64,000 bases of DNA from Pyropia yezoensis (GCA_009829735.1 CM020619.1:4727727-4791726), one strand, 5' to 3'. Numbered from the stretch's first letter, positions 41,901 to 52,620 are shown. The notes: generated by a model not told the origin, from the sequence alone. Program-made: numbers and translations.

Positions 41901-43206
41901 CGGGGCGTGCGCCTTGTACCAGGTCAATACGATGTTGGGTTGCCCCAATGGTACCCAAGGCCCCGCCTGTCCACATGACGTCATGCTTTCGTAGCATCCG
42001 TCGTACCCCTTCGGCTACCGAAGGGGGAAGGTGCTCGAGGTCAGCCTCGGCCAGTGCCTTCAAGGCTTCTTGGTCCTTCGGCGGAATGTCTGCCGGTGCT
42101 GTCGAGGGGCTGGGCTTCCCGTCATCGGGTTGCTGCCGCTCGGCGGTCTCGGCGACCGCCAGTACTTCAAGTGGTTCCACTTGACCTTCCTTGTCGGTCG
42201 TAAGGATATCTCCTTCGTAGAGCTCGGCAATTCCGAGGATAGTTCCTTTCGGAAGGGTGACTGCCTTACGGCGATAGTTCGCCATCACAAGCAGTGATGA
42301 CCCCCCTGCCGGGAGGTCTACGATACCGTTGGCCATGGTCAACCCATGGCGCTTGTAGGTTCGTAGGTTGAACTGAACTCTGCAGATGCCTGCGAGGTCA
42401 CAGTTAACCGGGAGAACGGTCTCCGATAACGGATCAAAGCGAGTCCGCTTGGCCAGCCGGATTGTCTTCGGATCTACACTTGCGTATACCTCAGCCACGT
42501 TAACGTGGCTCCCTTGCAGCGTCAGGTCCCTGACGATAGCTGGCTGTCCTCTCTTCGTCCCGTCGGCCTCTTGCAGCTCGACGGTCCTCCGGCCCGGCCG
42601 GATTGCATCAACGTGAACGTTGATGAAGGTGCACCCCAGTATGCAGGGCACAGATAGAGTCTCACACACCAGGAAGTCAACTTCCGTAGTGAGCTCCCCG
42701 ATGGTGACCTGCAGCGACATCGCTGCGGTAGTACGAATGAGACGACCATTCGCATTCTTGATCGTGGGTCCCCGAGCAACTCTGACTCGCGGGAGCCATT
42801 TGTCCGGGAGGGTATCCTTCCGGATCAGGTTAGGTCCAGCCCCTGTATCCAGTACAGGGTAGTACGATCGGGTCGACTGGGGGTCAACCCCCAGTGTGGC
42901 TGATACCTTGAAGTTCTCCAAGGTGAACAGTACGTGGCCTACACCGATGTCCGGTGTAGCTCGGGCATCCTGAGCCGGGCCCTTGTCTGGTTCCTTGTGA
43001 CAGGGCTTCCCGTCCTCTCCTCCCAACCTTGGAGGTTGGTCATCAATCGCCTGACGCCGTGTCGTCGGGGCCGGAAGGTGTGCCCGGGGGTTGATGCGGC
43101 GTCGGCTCAACCGCGCTCTCCGTGGGGCTTTCCCCGCGGCAGTCCGGGATGGCTTGCTAGGGTTACCCCAGCAACCCCATGTCGTCCTTCCTCTTACTCG
43201 TTTCCC
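38881..43206 (-). CDS. Element 1 pol polyprotein (PR-RT-RNaseH-IN-chromodomain)
   Basis: Open from the gag-pol shift site (43206) to a stop at 38881. Protease DTGAG active site (YYPVLDTGAGPNLI); reverse transcriptase with FCIDYRRLN, TIDCNAGYW, LSNAPAFFQRAI and YLDD (41437-41448); RNase H with DVDACDTQVGCTLLQGG, TERECLGVIWAV and RSDHEPL; integrase HHCC (EREHENPTAGHPGG, CHPCARNR) and DDE (AIDILGPLP, SDNGANLTSAF, NGQVERF); chromodomain near the end (YQVESVVGHTDPDLPGPWYV, KVMWVGYDSPTWE). All catalytic residues are present. Compared with element 2 the normal stop after RRRRLL is changed (TAA to TAT), so the product runs on ~45 residues through the hairpin array. No ATG stands at the shift site, so translation should depend on frameshifting from gag. 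Confidence 0.93.
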   Translation of the reverse strand, partial: GKRVRGRTTWGCWGNPSKPSRTAAGKAPRRARLSRRRINPRAHLPAPTTRRQAIDDQPPRLGGEDGKPCHKEPDKGPAQDARATPDIGVGHVLFTLENFKVSATLGVDPQSTRSYYPVLDTGAGPNLIRKDTLPDKWLPRVRVARGPTIKNANGRLIRTTAAMSLQVTIGELTTEVDFLVCETLSVPCILGCTFINVHVDAIRPGRRTVELQEADGTKRGQPAIVRDLTLQGSHVNVAEVYASVDPKTIRLAKRTRFDPLSETVLPVNCDLAGICRVQFNLRTYKRHGLTMANGIVDLPAGGSSLLVMANYRRKAVTLPKGTILGIAELYEGDILTTDKEGQVEPLEVLAVAETAERQQPDDGKPSPSTAPADIPPKDQEALKALAEADLEHLPPSVAEGVRRMLRKHDVMWTGGALGTIGATQHRIDLVQGARPARSQPHRAGPMQREIVDGEVKRMSEAKVIRPSMSEWGAPVVIVPKKDQTPRFCIDYRRLNLVTKKDSYPLPRMDECIDSLGEATVFTTIDCNAGYWQILVAEGDIPKMAFVCHSGVYEFLTMPFGLSNAPAFFQRAIDIILSRVKWRNCLVYLDDVIVFSRHMDDHVQHVDEVLTLLRNAGVTLRLKKCAFFQQTVEYLGHQITPGKLGVLEANTRALRDARFPNTQTQLKSFLGMCNVYRRFVKDFARIAKPLTVLTSSTLPKVLQPPSPTEEEAFESLKRALLSPPVLALPHRRGTFVIDVDACDTQVGCTLLQGGTLIGTDNVIPDQRPVGYFSRTLNPAERNYSATERECLGVIWAVQLLRPYLEGSRFIVRSDHEPLRWLLNLGDKDSDSHGRLARWRLKMAEHDYRTVYKAGSTHHLGDAMSRLDTPSGVTRPVDEDIPVVPVCMVGNATQGMVDHTMAHLACPLTLADFREAQANDDDCQRHRANLLAGTAGIFSENEDGLIYRRAPADGRHQVVVPVSLRQAVMEREHENPTAGHPGGSRMFAAMRRFFYWPAMAVDVVDHVRGCHPCARNRMSLHRQASAMKLFPPDGPNEQVAIDILGPLPITEEGNRYILVMSDRFTKLSRAAAIPDDTAYTIMKAVVDHWISVYGVMKQLLSDNGANLTSAFCTKVLGMFGIEPRRASDYHPQTNGQVERFSRTIVKMLQCYVAEHTNTWDRLLSVLTLAYNARPHRSTNIAPLEWVMPLGVGNLTLPPGRCTRYDTPKGRPAERIHLAWLSKLSWMIPKLKGALDRTQLRYKKNFDARLRVRNATLVTGDWVYIRHQKLRGNKLMQPVKRPYQILHRDDHSVILHSDTEIQRISLNDVTPAPKPEQPQPGPAALLHEALTTHRSDDPVGPDGIPYQVESVVGHTDPDLPGPWYVKVMWVGYDSPTWEKAANIPRQLLMPYMRRRRLLYQPNRHRLRLLGGEAYTYQVGCHMDSARLRLLSQIRLRFLSLAKLR

Positions 43207-45368
43207 GTACTCGGCCGGGTACTATGTTCCGGGATATCCGGGAGAGGAGGTGCCTCCTCGACTGCCAGTACTCCTCCTGGAGCTTGCTGCCTACCCGGTG
43301 CCGGGCCTCTGGCGGGATACCCCCCAATGGATGCCTTGCGCTGCGCTGCGGCCCGTCGAGATTCCTCCGGGATGAGCGGGCATGCGGGCACCCAGTGTTG
43401 GGGGTCTCCGCACTGCATGCATCCGGAAGTGACGGCCGTCCCGGGCGTCCGCGTCGGGTTGGCTCCATAGGCCCGGTTGCCTGCCTCGGGCGCCCGAGCG
43501 CCTGCCCCTTGGTAGGCCTTGGGTCCTGGTGCCAACCGGAACATGGACTTCTCCAGCCGGTTGGTTCTACCAGCAATGTGCAGAGGTGCCTCCTTACGCA
43601 CTGCCCATGTCGGCATGGGTTGGTGGGGGCTACCCGTAACCGGGGAGTACCCCGTAGTCCGCACATACGGGACGCGCCGTCCCGCTCTGTCGTTAACTTG
43701 GAACTGATCCCCGCCGGGGCGATGTACGCTACCGTACCATGCTCATCAATCACCGGCGTCGCCGGTAGCAACAGGTGGCCCTGTTGGTCGACTAGAGGTT
43801 CATCCTCACCTGTAGGGGTATGTTCGGTCGCCATTAGTACTGGTGCGGCCTTACGCTCCACCTTCTCTTGCCTCGGTACCGGGGTAAGACTGGGCTGCCT
43901 CCCTCACCCTTTGGCTTCGGGGCCAAGGCACATTCCGGGTGTAGCACCCGGTAGGCGTCCCCTAGGGACTTGCAAGTATGCATCAGTCGACTGAATTCGT
44001 CCGAGCCGTATTGGCTCCCCGTGCGGATATCCGCACATAGTTGGGTACTCCTGCGAACAGGATGGCCCGTAGCTCCCCTTCGTCAAGAAGCTTCACCAGC
44101 TAGTAGTCGAGCTCTTGGATCCGGCGTCCAAACATCTCCTCATCCTCCCAGGACTGGGCGGTGGCGGTGCGAAGGGCCCGGTAGTGGTCTTCGCACTTGT
44201 CCTCACTGAGGTAGCTGCTAAGCGGCTCCTTCAGTATACCACGGTAATCCATGGGGGTGGCTGCGACCCTCATTCCCGGCATCGGGGATGCCTGGCGGAG
44301 GATGCCTCGAACCCGTTCATCAACAAAGAACGGGAGGATCTCCAGCGCCAGGCCCTCGTTAACGAGTGCCTTGTCTGCGGCTGCCTTGAAGCTAGTCAAG
44401 AAGCCAACGACTGCCAACGGGCGTCCGTTTGGGCCCCCGAACATGGGGACTCCCTTCATAAGGGTCTGCATAGAGCGGATCGCTCGGTGCGAGGTAGTAC
44501 GCATCGATTCTGATACGGTAGTGGATCGGTCCTTCAAACGATAACGTTCAGGAGTCAGTATCAACCTGAAGACTTCATTGACAATCTCCGTGTCTGCGTC
44601 CCGGATGTCTAGTCGCGTGGCCAGTTGATGAGTAAACTCATCGGACTCCATCCGCTTCAGTAAGCTCGCAGTAACCTGCGCTGTCATCGCTTGCATCAGT
44701 GACGCTGGAACTTCCGGCGTCGGCGCCTCGGGTACCCGAGTTGCATGGCTTCCGTCGTTGATGGGATACTGCGAGACGGTACCGCCTCCCCCCATCGCCG
44801 ACTCTTTCCCGGCGTAAGTATCCGCCGGATGATGTCCCCGGAGCCCGCTCTGGGTGCTCCGAGCGTAGCGCTCCATATGGCTACCTTCCAACTCGGCTGA
44901 TGAGTCGGATCCATAACCCGCCGTGTCCGGGGGTGGTCCAGGAGTAGCGACACCGAGGTTAACCCTGGTGGACTCCGAAAGGAGTCCGGTCGGTTCGAAC
45001 CGTACCGGTGTGGGAGGAACACGACGCGGTACCGTCGTGTGGCGTGTTGACATCAGCACAGCCATTGCGTCCTCCGTACGCTCTTGACGGGCGTCGAGTC
45101 CGGTGAACCGGGCCTTGATGCGAGCCAATGATGCTATCAGGGAATCCCCTGATGAAGGTGGCGGCGGCGTGAGGTCGGCAGAGGACTGTTGCGGCGGTCC
45201 GCCGCCCCCGGCCGTCCGAGCCGTACCAAACGTCGATCCGGCACCGGAGAGCATCGGCGTCTCCATGTTGTCGATCGGGTTACCGATCCCGGTTCCCGGG
45301 TTCAGCTCCGGGGTCGTCGTCGACGCCGATCCGTCGCCTTGAACATTCCCCGTCTCTTTGATAGACAT
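43194..45368 (-). pseudogene. Element 1 gag (defective)
   Basis: Starts at ATG 45368 (MSIKETGNVQGDG). It has a disordered N-terminus, a helical capsid-like middle (TTSHRAIRSMQTLMKGVPMF, LEILPFFVDERVRGILRQAS), then a CCHC knuckle near the end (CMQCGDPQHWVPAC). Relative to element 2 it carries a premature TAG at 44100-44102 (after QELDY, where element 2 has Glu), a 1-base loss near 43990 and another frame change near 43700. It ends in GNE followed by TAA at 43196-43194, three bases after the slippery heptamer. Such a gag could not feed pol as written, so element 1 would need help in trans. Confidence 0.85.
43200..43206 (-). promoter_or_regulatory. -1 frameshift heptamer GGGAAAC, element 1
   Basis: On the minus strand G GGA AAC lies in the gag frame, one codon before the gag TAA. 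The -1 frame from here is the pol frame and is open. A 9-bp stem (TTGCTGGGG, loop TAA, CCCTAGCAA) follows about 28 bases downstream. Confidence 0.8.
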
Positions 45369-45572
45369 AGTCACAATCAGTCAACCGACGTAACAGTCAC
45401 CACGAATAAGAGAACGAGGGGGAGAAAGGGGAGAGTAACCGTAGATCGCAGTCAAACGCAACCACTCAAAACGATCATACAGATCGCAACACCACGAGTA
45501 CAAGAAAAGGCCCGGATCCGTATCCGTGTGCCAGGGTCGAAGACGGCGTCACCACAAGGGTGACGGAAATCC

Positions 45573-45592
45573 GTCCCCTGCAGCTCCACCAA
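45573..45592 (-). other. Primer binding site, element 1
   Basis: Directly inside the 5' LTR, on the minus strand, reads TGGTGGAGCTGCAGGGGAC. It differs by one base from the site in element 2 and in the second family. TGG pairs with a tRNA CCA end, and the rest fits an acceptor stem and T stem. Confidence 0.8.
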
Positions 45593-45954
45593 TGTAGCAC
45601 AATACGGAACCGCTGCACGTCCACTCTCAGGGAACACTCACCACGGGGGATCGGCACAAACGTCACCGGGAGGCCAAGGTTGCTGTCCTTGGAGCGCAAG
45701 CCACGGGACCAAGATGGGAGCCCAAATGGGAGGGGTTTGTTGTTCTACCTTGGCTGGCGGTGGATTCGCCGCCGGCCCCCTCGTTATAAACCCTCGGAGA
45801 CACTACTAACTACCCTCCACCCCAAGAGGCAAGTCCCTGTGGTCCTACGCAACTTGTAGATACCGTAACCAGTGCGGACTCCCAAATTGAGAGTTAAGGG
45901 TTAGAAGTAGCCCCCCTATATAAGGGTCACAATACGGTCATCCATATTGCTACA
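45593..45954 (-). repeat. 5' LTR of element 1 (362 bp)
   Basis: Same family and orientation as 35065-35427. It differs from it at scattered sites (for example AATACGGAACC against AATAGGTATCC near the start), so the insertion is not very recent, or the two LTRs come from different insertions. Confidence 0.92.
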
Positions 45955-46394
45955 CTACGCTACCCACACGTAAGAGAGGGATTTCAGATGGGTTTTTTCA
46001 TACTGTTGAGGGACTTGATTTGAGAGAATTTGAGTGTGATATTAGTGAGTGGGAATGGAATTAGTAGTGATAGTGGCCCCTGACCTGGCGAGGTTAGACT
46101 CGGGTCGGGGCCACTCGGGGGTATGGGGGGGGGCTACCTGGCCAACGTGCCGAGACTCCCCCAGATGCACGTTCAGTTGGACAGCAAGACGCCCTTGGCC
46201 CGCGCTCTTAGCAAAAATACAACTGCGCGTTTGCTTGCCTCTTCCCCGTGTGCACTACCGTGCGTATATGTTTGCCCGGCGAGCAGGCACGTGAGGCAAC
46301 AGGCATACCACTTTCGTAGATCGCCTTTCTGTGTTACCTGTCCCCATCCCCCGAGGGATATTGACACGTGTCTGAGAGGATCGAGTATTATACC
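45955..46394. other. Region between element 1 and the second-family element
   Basis: No gene seen. It should contain the U3 part of the second family's 5' LTR, but I find no similarity to the LTR copy at 52621 before about 46395. Confidence 0.4.
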
Positions 46395-46584
46395 ACAGCT
46401 TCCCCGTCCTGACCAAGAAAATGTTGGCCCACACACCATCTTCTCGTTTGTCAGTGGGGGGATCGCCCCACAACAGGGATAGAGTGTGTGAGACTTGCAC
46501 TTCTTCCGGTTACCCCGACACGAGAGGCAGCCCTTGCGCACCGCTCCAACTTGGGTGTCGCGTGTGCGAGTGGTTTTTGCCACA
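46395..46584 (+). repeat. 5' LTR part (R-U5 side) of the second Ty3 family
   Basis: Reverse complement of 52621-52800 at roughly 85% identity by eye (GACCAAGAAA, ACACACCATC, CTTGCACTTCTTCCGGTT, GAGTGGTTTTTGCCACA). It ends in CACA at 46584, immediately followed by TT and the primer binding site, as a 5' LTR should. Confidence 0.75.
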
Positions 46585-46586
46585 TT

Positions 46587-46605
46587 TGGTGGAGCAGCAG
46601 GGGAC
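46587..46605 (+). other. Primer binding site, second family
   Basis: TGGTGGAGCAGCAGGGGAC, identical to element 2 (54765-54783). Its complement reads as a tRNA 3' end: CCA, discriminator A, acceptor strand CTGCTCC, T-stem strand CCCTG. I cannot name the tRNA. Confidence 0.82.
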
Positions 46606-46703
46606 AGAGGTAAACTTTACCTCCGGGTGCACCCGGGTGTAGGGGGCCCTCTGTCTCAGAGGAACGGTGGACTTGGACCGTGTCATACGGATGGTTAGCC
46701 AAC

Positions 46704-48492
46704 ATGGCTATCTCGGACCCCCCGTTGTCCGGGGAGTACACGGATGATGCTCGTACTTCAGTGCCTTTGAATACTGGTGAGACACAGGTAGGTGTACCTG
46801 GGGTCGCAGAGGGACTAGAGGTCCCTCAAGCCAGCAGGTCTGGAAATACGGGCGGGCAACAGGCCACCCCGACTCAGTCGGGATTTTATTCGGGTGACAC
46901 TTCTGATGTTGGTGGGCCGAAGTCTGGCCACCGTGTGGTACACTCAACGGGAACATCCCAAGGTGAGACGACTGTCCCCGCGGGTTCCACTCGGGTTGGA
47001 GACAACTTTGGCTTGGAGCCGTCGCCAACTAGGCTTTCGGAGGACGGCGGACCTCCGTTGGTCGGGGATAGGCTGGCGCCCTTGCCCCCGGTTGAGACCC
47101 CTGAGGAACGTGGTTACCCCTCAGGTGGACTCCCGGAGGCGGACCGAGACACAACTGGAGTCGATAATCCACTCCTCGCGGAAACTGTCCGTCGTGAGGC
47201 GACCAATGTGTTGTGGCAGGCTTTGCCGGCCCTGGTGGTCACAATGACGAATACAATTCTGAATCAGATTGTGGCGAGTTTCCCAGAAGGTCTCAATGTC
47301 CAGACCGGAGTGGGGCTTTTGAGCCCGCAGACGCAGGGGGAATCCCTCCCTACGCTTGTCTCGGGTCCCCCCGAGCCGGAGGTGACCCCTGTGACTCCCA
47401 ACAAAGGAGCCACACCAATCTCGGTGGGGCGTACGCCCTTCACAGGGGAGCTCCCATCGGAATCGCCGGCTGCTACACCAAGCTCGCCGCGGCAGAAGAC
47501 AGGCACTGCGGGTCAACTCACCCCATTGCATCAGCGGCTTTCCCCTTAACTTGAAGTGCCGCCCCAGAACCAGGTAGCCAACCCGGTCTACCAGAGGATC
47601 TTTGATTGTGAGACCTACGCCCTCCAAAACAAGTCGGTGGCGTACGGTCCTACTCAGGCCCAAGCTATGGGCCGTGCCGAGAAGAATGCACCTCACTCTT
47701 TTGGGCACAAAGCGGAGTGGGATGAAACTCCCCCCCTCCGTGTCTTTCAGTTTCTACGTCGTTTCACAAAAACCTGTGACGACAATGCCATACGTGAAGG
47801 CATGGCTTTCTATATGCTACAGGAGTTTACGAAGGGCGACCTGCGAACAGAACTTATGTCCGTCATGCCCAGTTCCTCAAGTGGAGGCGCTGGTGAGGTG
47901 ACGTCCTATTTGGAGCTCGTCAACTGGTTGGCGAGAGCCATGGTGGATGAAGCAGCGTTGGCTTCTCAAGTCGAGGAGTTTACCCAGGCTCACCAGGAAG
48001 AGACTGAGGACGAGTTGTCCTTTGCGGCGCGGGTTCGTAAGCTCAACAATCTCTGTGGGCTTCTTCATCCACAAGCTGTGGTGAAGAGTCGGTTTGTGGA
48101 GGGAATCCACTGGTCAGTACGGATGGAGACCCGGGAGAATAATACTGCCCGGGCGACACTAGCCGAGTTGGCAAGGTTCGCCTACCGCAGAGGTGAGGCC
48201 TACCGCAAGTTGCGGGAGGAACAACACCGGGAGCGTCAAGCCGAGTTGGCCAAGGAACGAGAGGAGGCGCGTCAGTCAGGCCAGAGAGCTGCGAGAAGCA
48301 CGCCGAATCCGCAAGGAGAGGGTAGTAGCTGCCGTGGGAGCTTCCCAGGGCACCTCTTCGGCTTCCCAAGTCGGGAAGACCCCTTTGGGAACTGACAATC
48401 GGTGTTGGAACAGCAACTCCGATGGACACTGGGCATATGATTGCACTACGTTGAGTAAACGCATCCAACAACTTGTTAAGAATGTGAGTTAG
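46704..48492 (+). pseudogene. Second-family gag, broken
   Basis: Starts MAISDPPLSGEYTDDARTSV with a disordered N-terminus. An in-frame TAA at 47547-47549 precedes the gag domain (FDCETYALQNKSVAYGPTQA, LRVFQFLRRFTKTCDDNAIR, LEELVNW-like LELVNWLARAMVDEAA, ELSFAARVRKLNNLCGLLHP). The frame closes at TGA 48393-48395; a second frame carries the zinc knuckle CWNSNSDGHWAYDC, whose second Cys is Ser (codon 48412-48414), and closes at 48490-48492. Two frame changes (near 48320 and 48730) plus the stops make it non-functional. Confidence 0.85.
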
Positions 48493-48785
48493 AAGTCGGC
48501 TACGAACGAAGTACGTTCACGCCGCGAGGGTGGACCTCGACCGGTAGTGGCGGTCGCCACACCCTCGGTGGAGGGGGCGGACACGTCGTCCTCGGTCTTG
48601 TCGTCTATCCCTTCGCCCTCGGATTCAGACGCCAAGACGGCGGGAAACGAAGGACCGTTGGAGCTGGTAGTCCTAAGCTCACAACGGCAGCCTCGGCCAA
48701 GTGGGTCAAGAGGAAGAATCAACCCTGCCCGATACTGCGGCGACCTAAGGGAGTCCGCCCACCTCGGGTAGGACTCCCCAAGAAC

Positions 48786-51700
48786 GTGAACCCACGTCGG
48801 CTCATCTCTGTGCTGACGGGTGACAACTTCCAGGTGGCTGGACGGGTGCAACTAGCCCCCGGCCGTGCCTGTTGTGCCCGTATCGTACTTGCTACCGGGT
48901 CAGGAGCCTCCTTGATACGCAAGTCGCTATTAACAAAGGAGATGAAGCTCCAGCGCTGGAGGTCTAAAGCCGAACATATGATCGACATCAATGGTGCGGT
49001 ACTTCCCATTTTTGGTGCCGTGACCATACCAACTAGCTTGGGAACCCATGAGGTCGACGTGACCTATGGAGTAGTTGAGAATATATCGGTACCCCTGCTT
49101 CTGGGTACCCCTTATGTTGTAACACAAGTGCCTTTGATTTGTGGCCCTGAGTAATGGGTCAAGTTGATGAATGGAGAAACCATCCCCATCCTTGGTAAGG
49201 GAACGTCTGTGGCTCCTGTGACAGTCTCACAGTCGAAGCCTGTTTGCTCCGTGAGAGAAGGGTTTACTGCTACCCTGCGTTTAGCCCGTAATGTCACGTT
49301 GCCCCCCAACTCGGTGGCGCACGTTGACGTTGTAACTGATTATACGGGAAACGGGTTGGTGTACCCTCACCCCCGTCTTGCTCGCAAGCACCAAGTTCAT
49401 GTTGCCCTTGGCACAATGGAACCCAATGCCGGAGTCTCGAGGAGGATTCAGGTGATGAACCTGAGCTCGTCGCCCAAGTACTTCAAGTCGGGAGCCAAGT
49501 TCGGCTATATCGACCAACATGAGGGACCAGTTGTAGTGGTCACCCTCAACGCGGGCGCGAGTAGCGACCGGAAGTCCGGAAAGGAGAAGCATCAAGCCAA
49601 GTCGGCCGCCTCTCCTCGGCTCCATGTGAACATGGAGAATGTCCCACCCAGGTTGAGGGCTCAAGTTGAACGCCTCTTGGACCAATATCACAAGCTGTGG
49701 GATGGCCAACTGGGACTCACGAGAGCCACCCAACACCGGATCGAGTTGAAGCCCGGTGCACTCCCTATACGCCAACATCCGTACAGGAGAGGGCCCCGTT
49801 CAAAGGCCCTCGTTAAGGAGCAAGTCGCTCGCATGGAGGCCCTCGATGTGATCAAGGCCAGCAACGCCGAGTGGGCGAGGCCGGTGGTTATTGTCCCCAA
49901 AGTTGATGGGACCCCACGGTTCTGTATCGACTACCGTAAGCTCAACGAGAGCTCGATGAAGGACAGTTATCCTCTCTCTATGCTGGACGACTGTCTGGAA
50001 TCTCTGGGGGAGTCAAACGTGTTCTCTACCCTAGACTGTAACGTGGCGTATTGGCAAATCCCCATTGCCCCGGAAGACAGGCATAAAACTACCTTTACCT
50101 GTCACTGTGGTACCTATCAGTGCAAACGACTACCGTTTGGACTGTGCAACGCGCCGGCAACTTTTCAGCGCGCTATGGACATGATTCTGGCCGGAGTACG
50201 GTGGCAGATCTGTCTCGTGTACCTAGACGATATCATTGTGTTCTCCCGAAGTCCGGAGGAACACATTGGCCATCTTGGCCAGGTGTTCAAGCTACTTGCT
50301 GACGCCGGTGTGTCACTGAAGGCGAGTAAGTGCCACCTCTTCACTCAAGAGGTGGAATACTTGGGACATGTTGTCCGTCCGGGGCGTCTCAGTGTCAACG
50401 AGAAGAACTTGAGGGCCATCCATAAGGCTCAGTATCCCCGGACCCAGACCCAGATGAGGAGCTTCCTCGGGATGTGTAACGTGTACCAACGTCTCACCAA
50501 GGGCTTCGCCAAGGTGGCGAAGCCGCTCAATGAGCTAGTTAGCTCAACGCTACCGAAGAACCTGCCTCCCCCAAGTCGGGTGGAGCAGGAATCCTTTGAG
50601 ACTCTTCGGGACCTTCTGCTGAAGCCCCCCATCTTGGCTATTCCCAGGTTGGGAGGCCACTACATCCTGGATGTGGACGCTAGCTACGACCAACATGGTT
50701 GTGTGTTGCTTCAGCAGCAGCCGGACAAGGAGTACTTGCCGGTAGGATACTTCAGAAAGGGGCTGAACTCGGCTCAGAAGAACTATGAAGTCACCGAGTT
50801 GAAAGGACTCGCAGTGGTGTGGGCGGTGACGTCACTTCGTCACTACCTAGAGGGTGAGAAGTTCCTCATCCGCTGTGACCACCGCTCGTTGCAGTTCATC
50901 CTTGAGACGGATTGCACGAACACACGCCTCAACCGGTGGAGGGCGCGACTGGCACCCTTCAACTTTGATATTGAGCACCGACCTGGCAGGCAACATGCCC
51001 TTGCCGACGGCCTTTCTCGGGTACCTACCGAGGGGCTGGACACTAACTCAGTCGATGAGGACATCCCCATCGTGGGGGTAGTCACGCGCACGGGTCAGGC
51101 GTTGGACCCCGAGACGCCAGGGAACAAGAAGTACTTGCCCCTGTCCCAGGACGGGGTGGTGAAGGCCCAGGCCGAGGATCCCTTCTGCAAGTCGCAGAGG
51201 GATACGCTGGATACGGTGGCGGAGACGCGGTTTTACATCGGAGACGATGGCATCCTCTTGAAGAGGGGGGTAATTTAGGGGACCGAGCAACTTGACGTCC
51301 CCGCATCCCTCAAGAACAGTAGTCTTGAGAGGGAGCATAACGCTCCCACAGGTGGACACCTGGGGTCTAGTAAACTGTACCAGACCCTGAGGACCAGGTA
51401 CTACTGGCCGTCCATGGTAGTAGACATCTACAGTTGGGTGGCTGCCTGCACAAGTTGTGCGCAGAACCGCCTGATGGAACGGCGGGTTACTACGGCTATG
51501 TTACTGTATCCGGCACAGGAGCCCTTTGCCGCGTTGGCAATGGACATCCTTCGGCCCCTGCCAGTGACCGAGGAGGGCAACCAGTACCTCCTGGTTATCT
51601 GCGATCGCTTCACGAAACTTACGCCAGCGATCCCTCTGGCAGAGATCACGGCCATGTCGGTCGTGTCAGCCTTCCTAGATCACTGTGTTGCCGCGTATGG

Positions 51701-52618
51701 CATCCTGCACAGTACACTATCGGACAATGGACCGCAATTTGCTTCCGTACTGTTTCGGGGAGTGCTGGATATGTTGGGGGTTCAGGCAAACTACGCCACC
51801 CCCTACCACCCACAAACTAATGGGCAGGTGGGGCGCTTCAACAAAACTATTGTTCGGCAGCTGCGCCACTATGTAAGTGAGCACGTGAAAACGTGGGACC
51901 AATACATTTCTATTCTTACCACTGCCTACAATTCGCAGGTTCACTCATCTACCGGGGAAGTACTCCTCGCTTTTGTGACCCCCCGTCGCGTGCGGTCTAT
52001 TGCTGTGCGGCGGTCGCTCCCAACTAGGGAGGCCGGTGGCGGTACGCCTACTCCAACTGAGAGTAAGGCGGAGTTCGCTGCTAGGCTGGAAAAACTCATC
52101 CCTCAAGTCAGGGCTGAGATGGACAAAGCGCAAAAGCGCTACAAGCGCACTTTTGACAAAAAGGTGCGTAACGCTAAGCATGTCCCCGAGCAGGGTGACT
52201 GGGAACTGGCTTATTCACACACCCCAACTGGGGGTAAGTTGGTGCTCCAGACGAAGGGGCCATACCAGGTCCTTCGTGCTGATGGACGGCGGTTCACCAT
52301 CGAAAGTGACGATGGGGTCCGCACAAGAAACGGACAGGACGTGGTAAAAGTTGCACCACGTCCTGCAAGCTACCCGGCTTGGGCGCGCTCGCTCAAAGCG
52401 TGGCGCCTGCCTTCGCTACCTGCGGCCAAACAGGGCCTGCAGGAGTACGTGTTCGATAAGTTCATTGACAACGGGTGGGATGAGGACACTAACCGCCTCA
52501 TGTTGAGGTTGCGTTGGTTCGGCTAGAAGGCCAAGGATGATACGTGGGAGTACGTGCAGGACCTTCCCGCTGAGACGGTCCGGGCATACTGCGCCCGGAA
52601 TGATATCGAGCCCACTTG
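48786..52618 (+). pseudogene. Second-family pol (PR-RT-RNaseH-IN-chromodomain), inactivated
   Basis: One frame throughout, broken by TAA 49152-49154, TAG 51276-51278 and TAG 52524-52526. Protease site reads LATGSGAS: the catalytic Asp is Ala (48891-48893). Reverse transcriptase looks sound (FCIDYRKLN, LDCNVAYW, CNAPATFQRAMD, YLDD at 50220-50231), as does RNase H (LDVDASYDQHGCVLLQQ, RCDHRSL). Integrase has HHCC (EREHNAPTGGHLG, CTSCAQN) and the first two catalytic Asp (AMDILRPLP, SDNGPQF), but the Glu is Gly (NGQVGRF, 51831-51833). After the last TAG the chromodomain-like end continues (KAKDDTWEYVQDLPAETVRA). Each change is a single-base difference from the expected codon, so the copy is old but still collinear. 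Confidence 0.92.
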
Positions 52619-52620
52619 CC

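Larger units (their letters stand above)
35065..45954 (-). mobile_element. Element 1: chromovirus-type Ty3/gypsy retrotransposon with antisense accessory ORF
   Basis: 10.9 kb bounded by LTRs at 35065-35427 and 45593-45954. Order in element direction (right to left): 5' LTR, PBS, gag, pol with chromodomain, hairpin array, accessory gene on the opposite strand, polypurine tract (TAAGGGGGATTTA in element sense, next to 35427), 3' LTR. Pol is open throughout, but gag has a premature stop and two frame changes and the accessory ORF has two stops and a frame change. The flanking 5-mers (AAAAG and CTACG) do not match, so the usual target duplication is absent. Confidence 0.9.
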
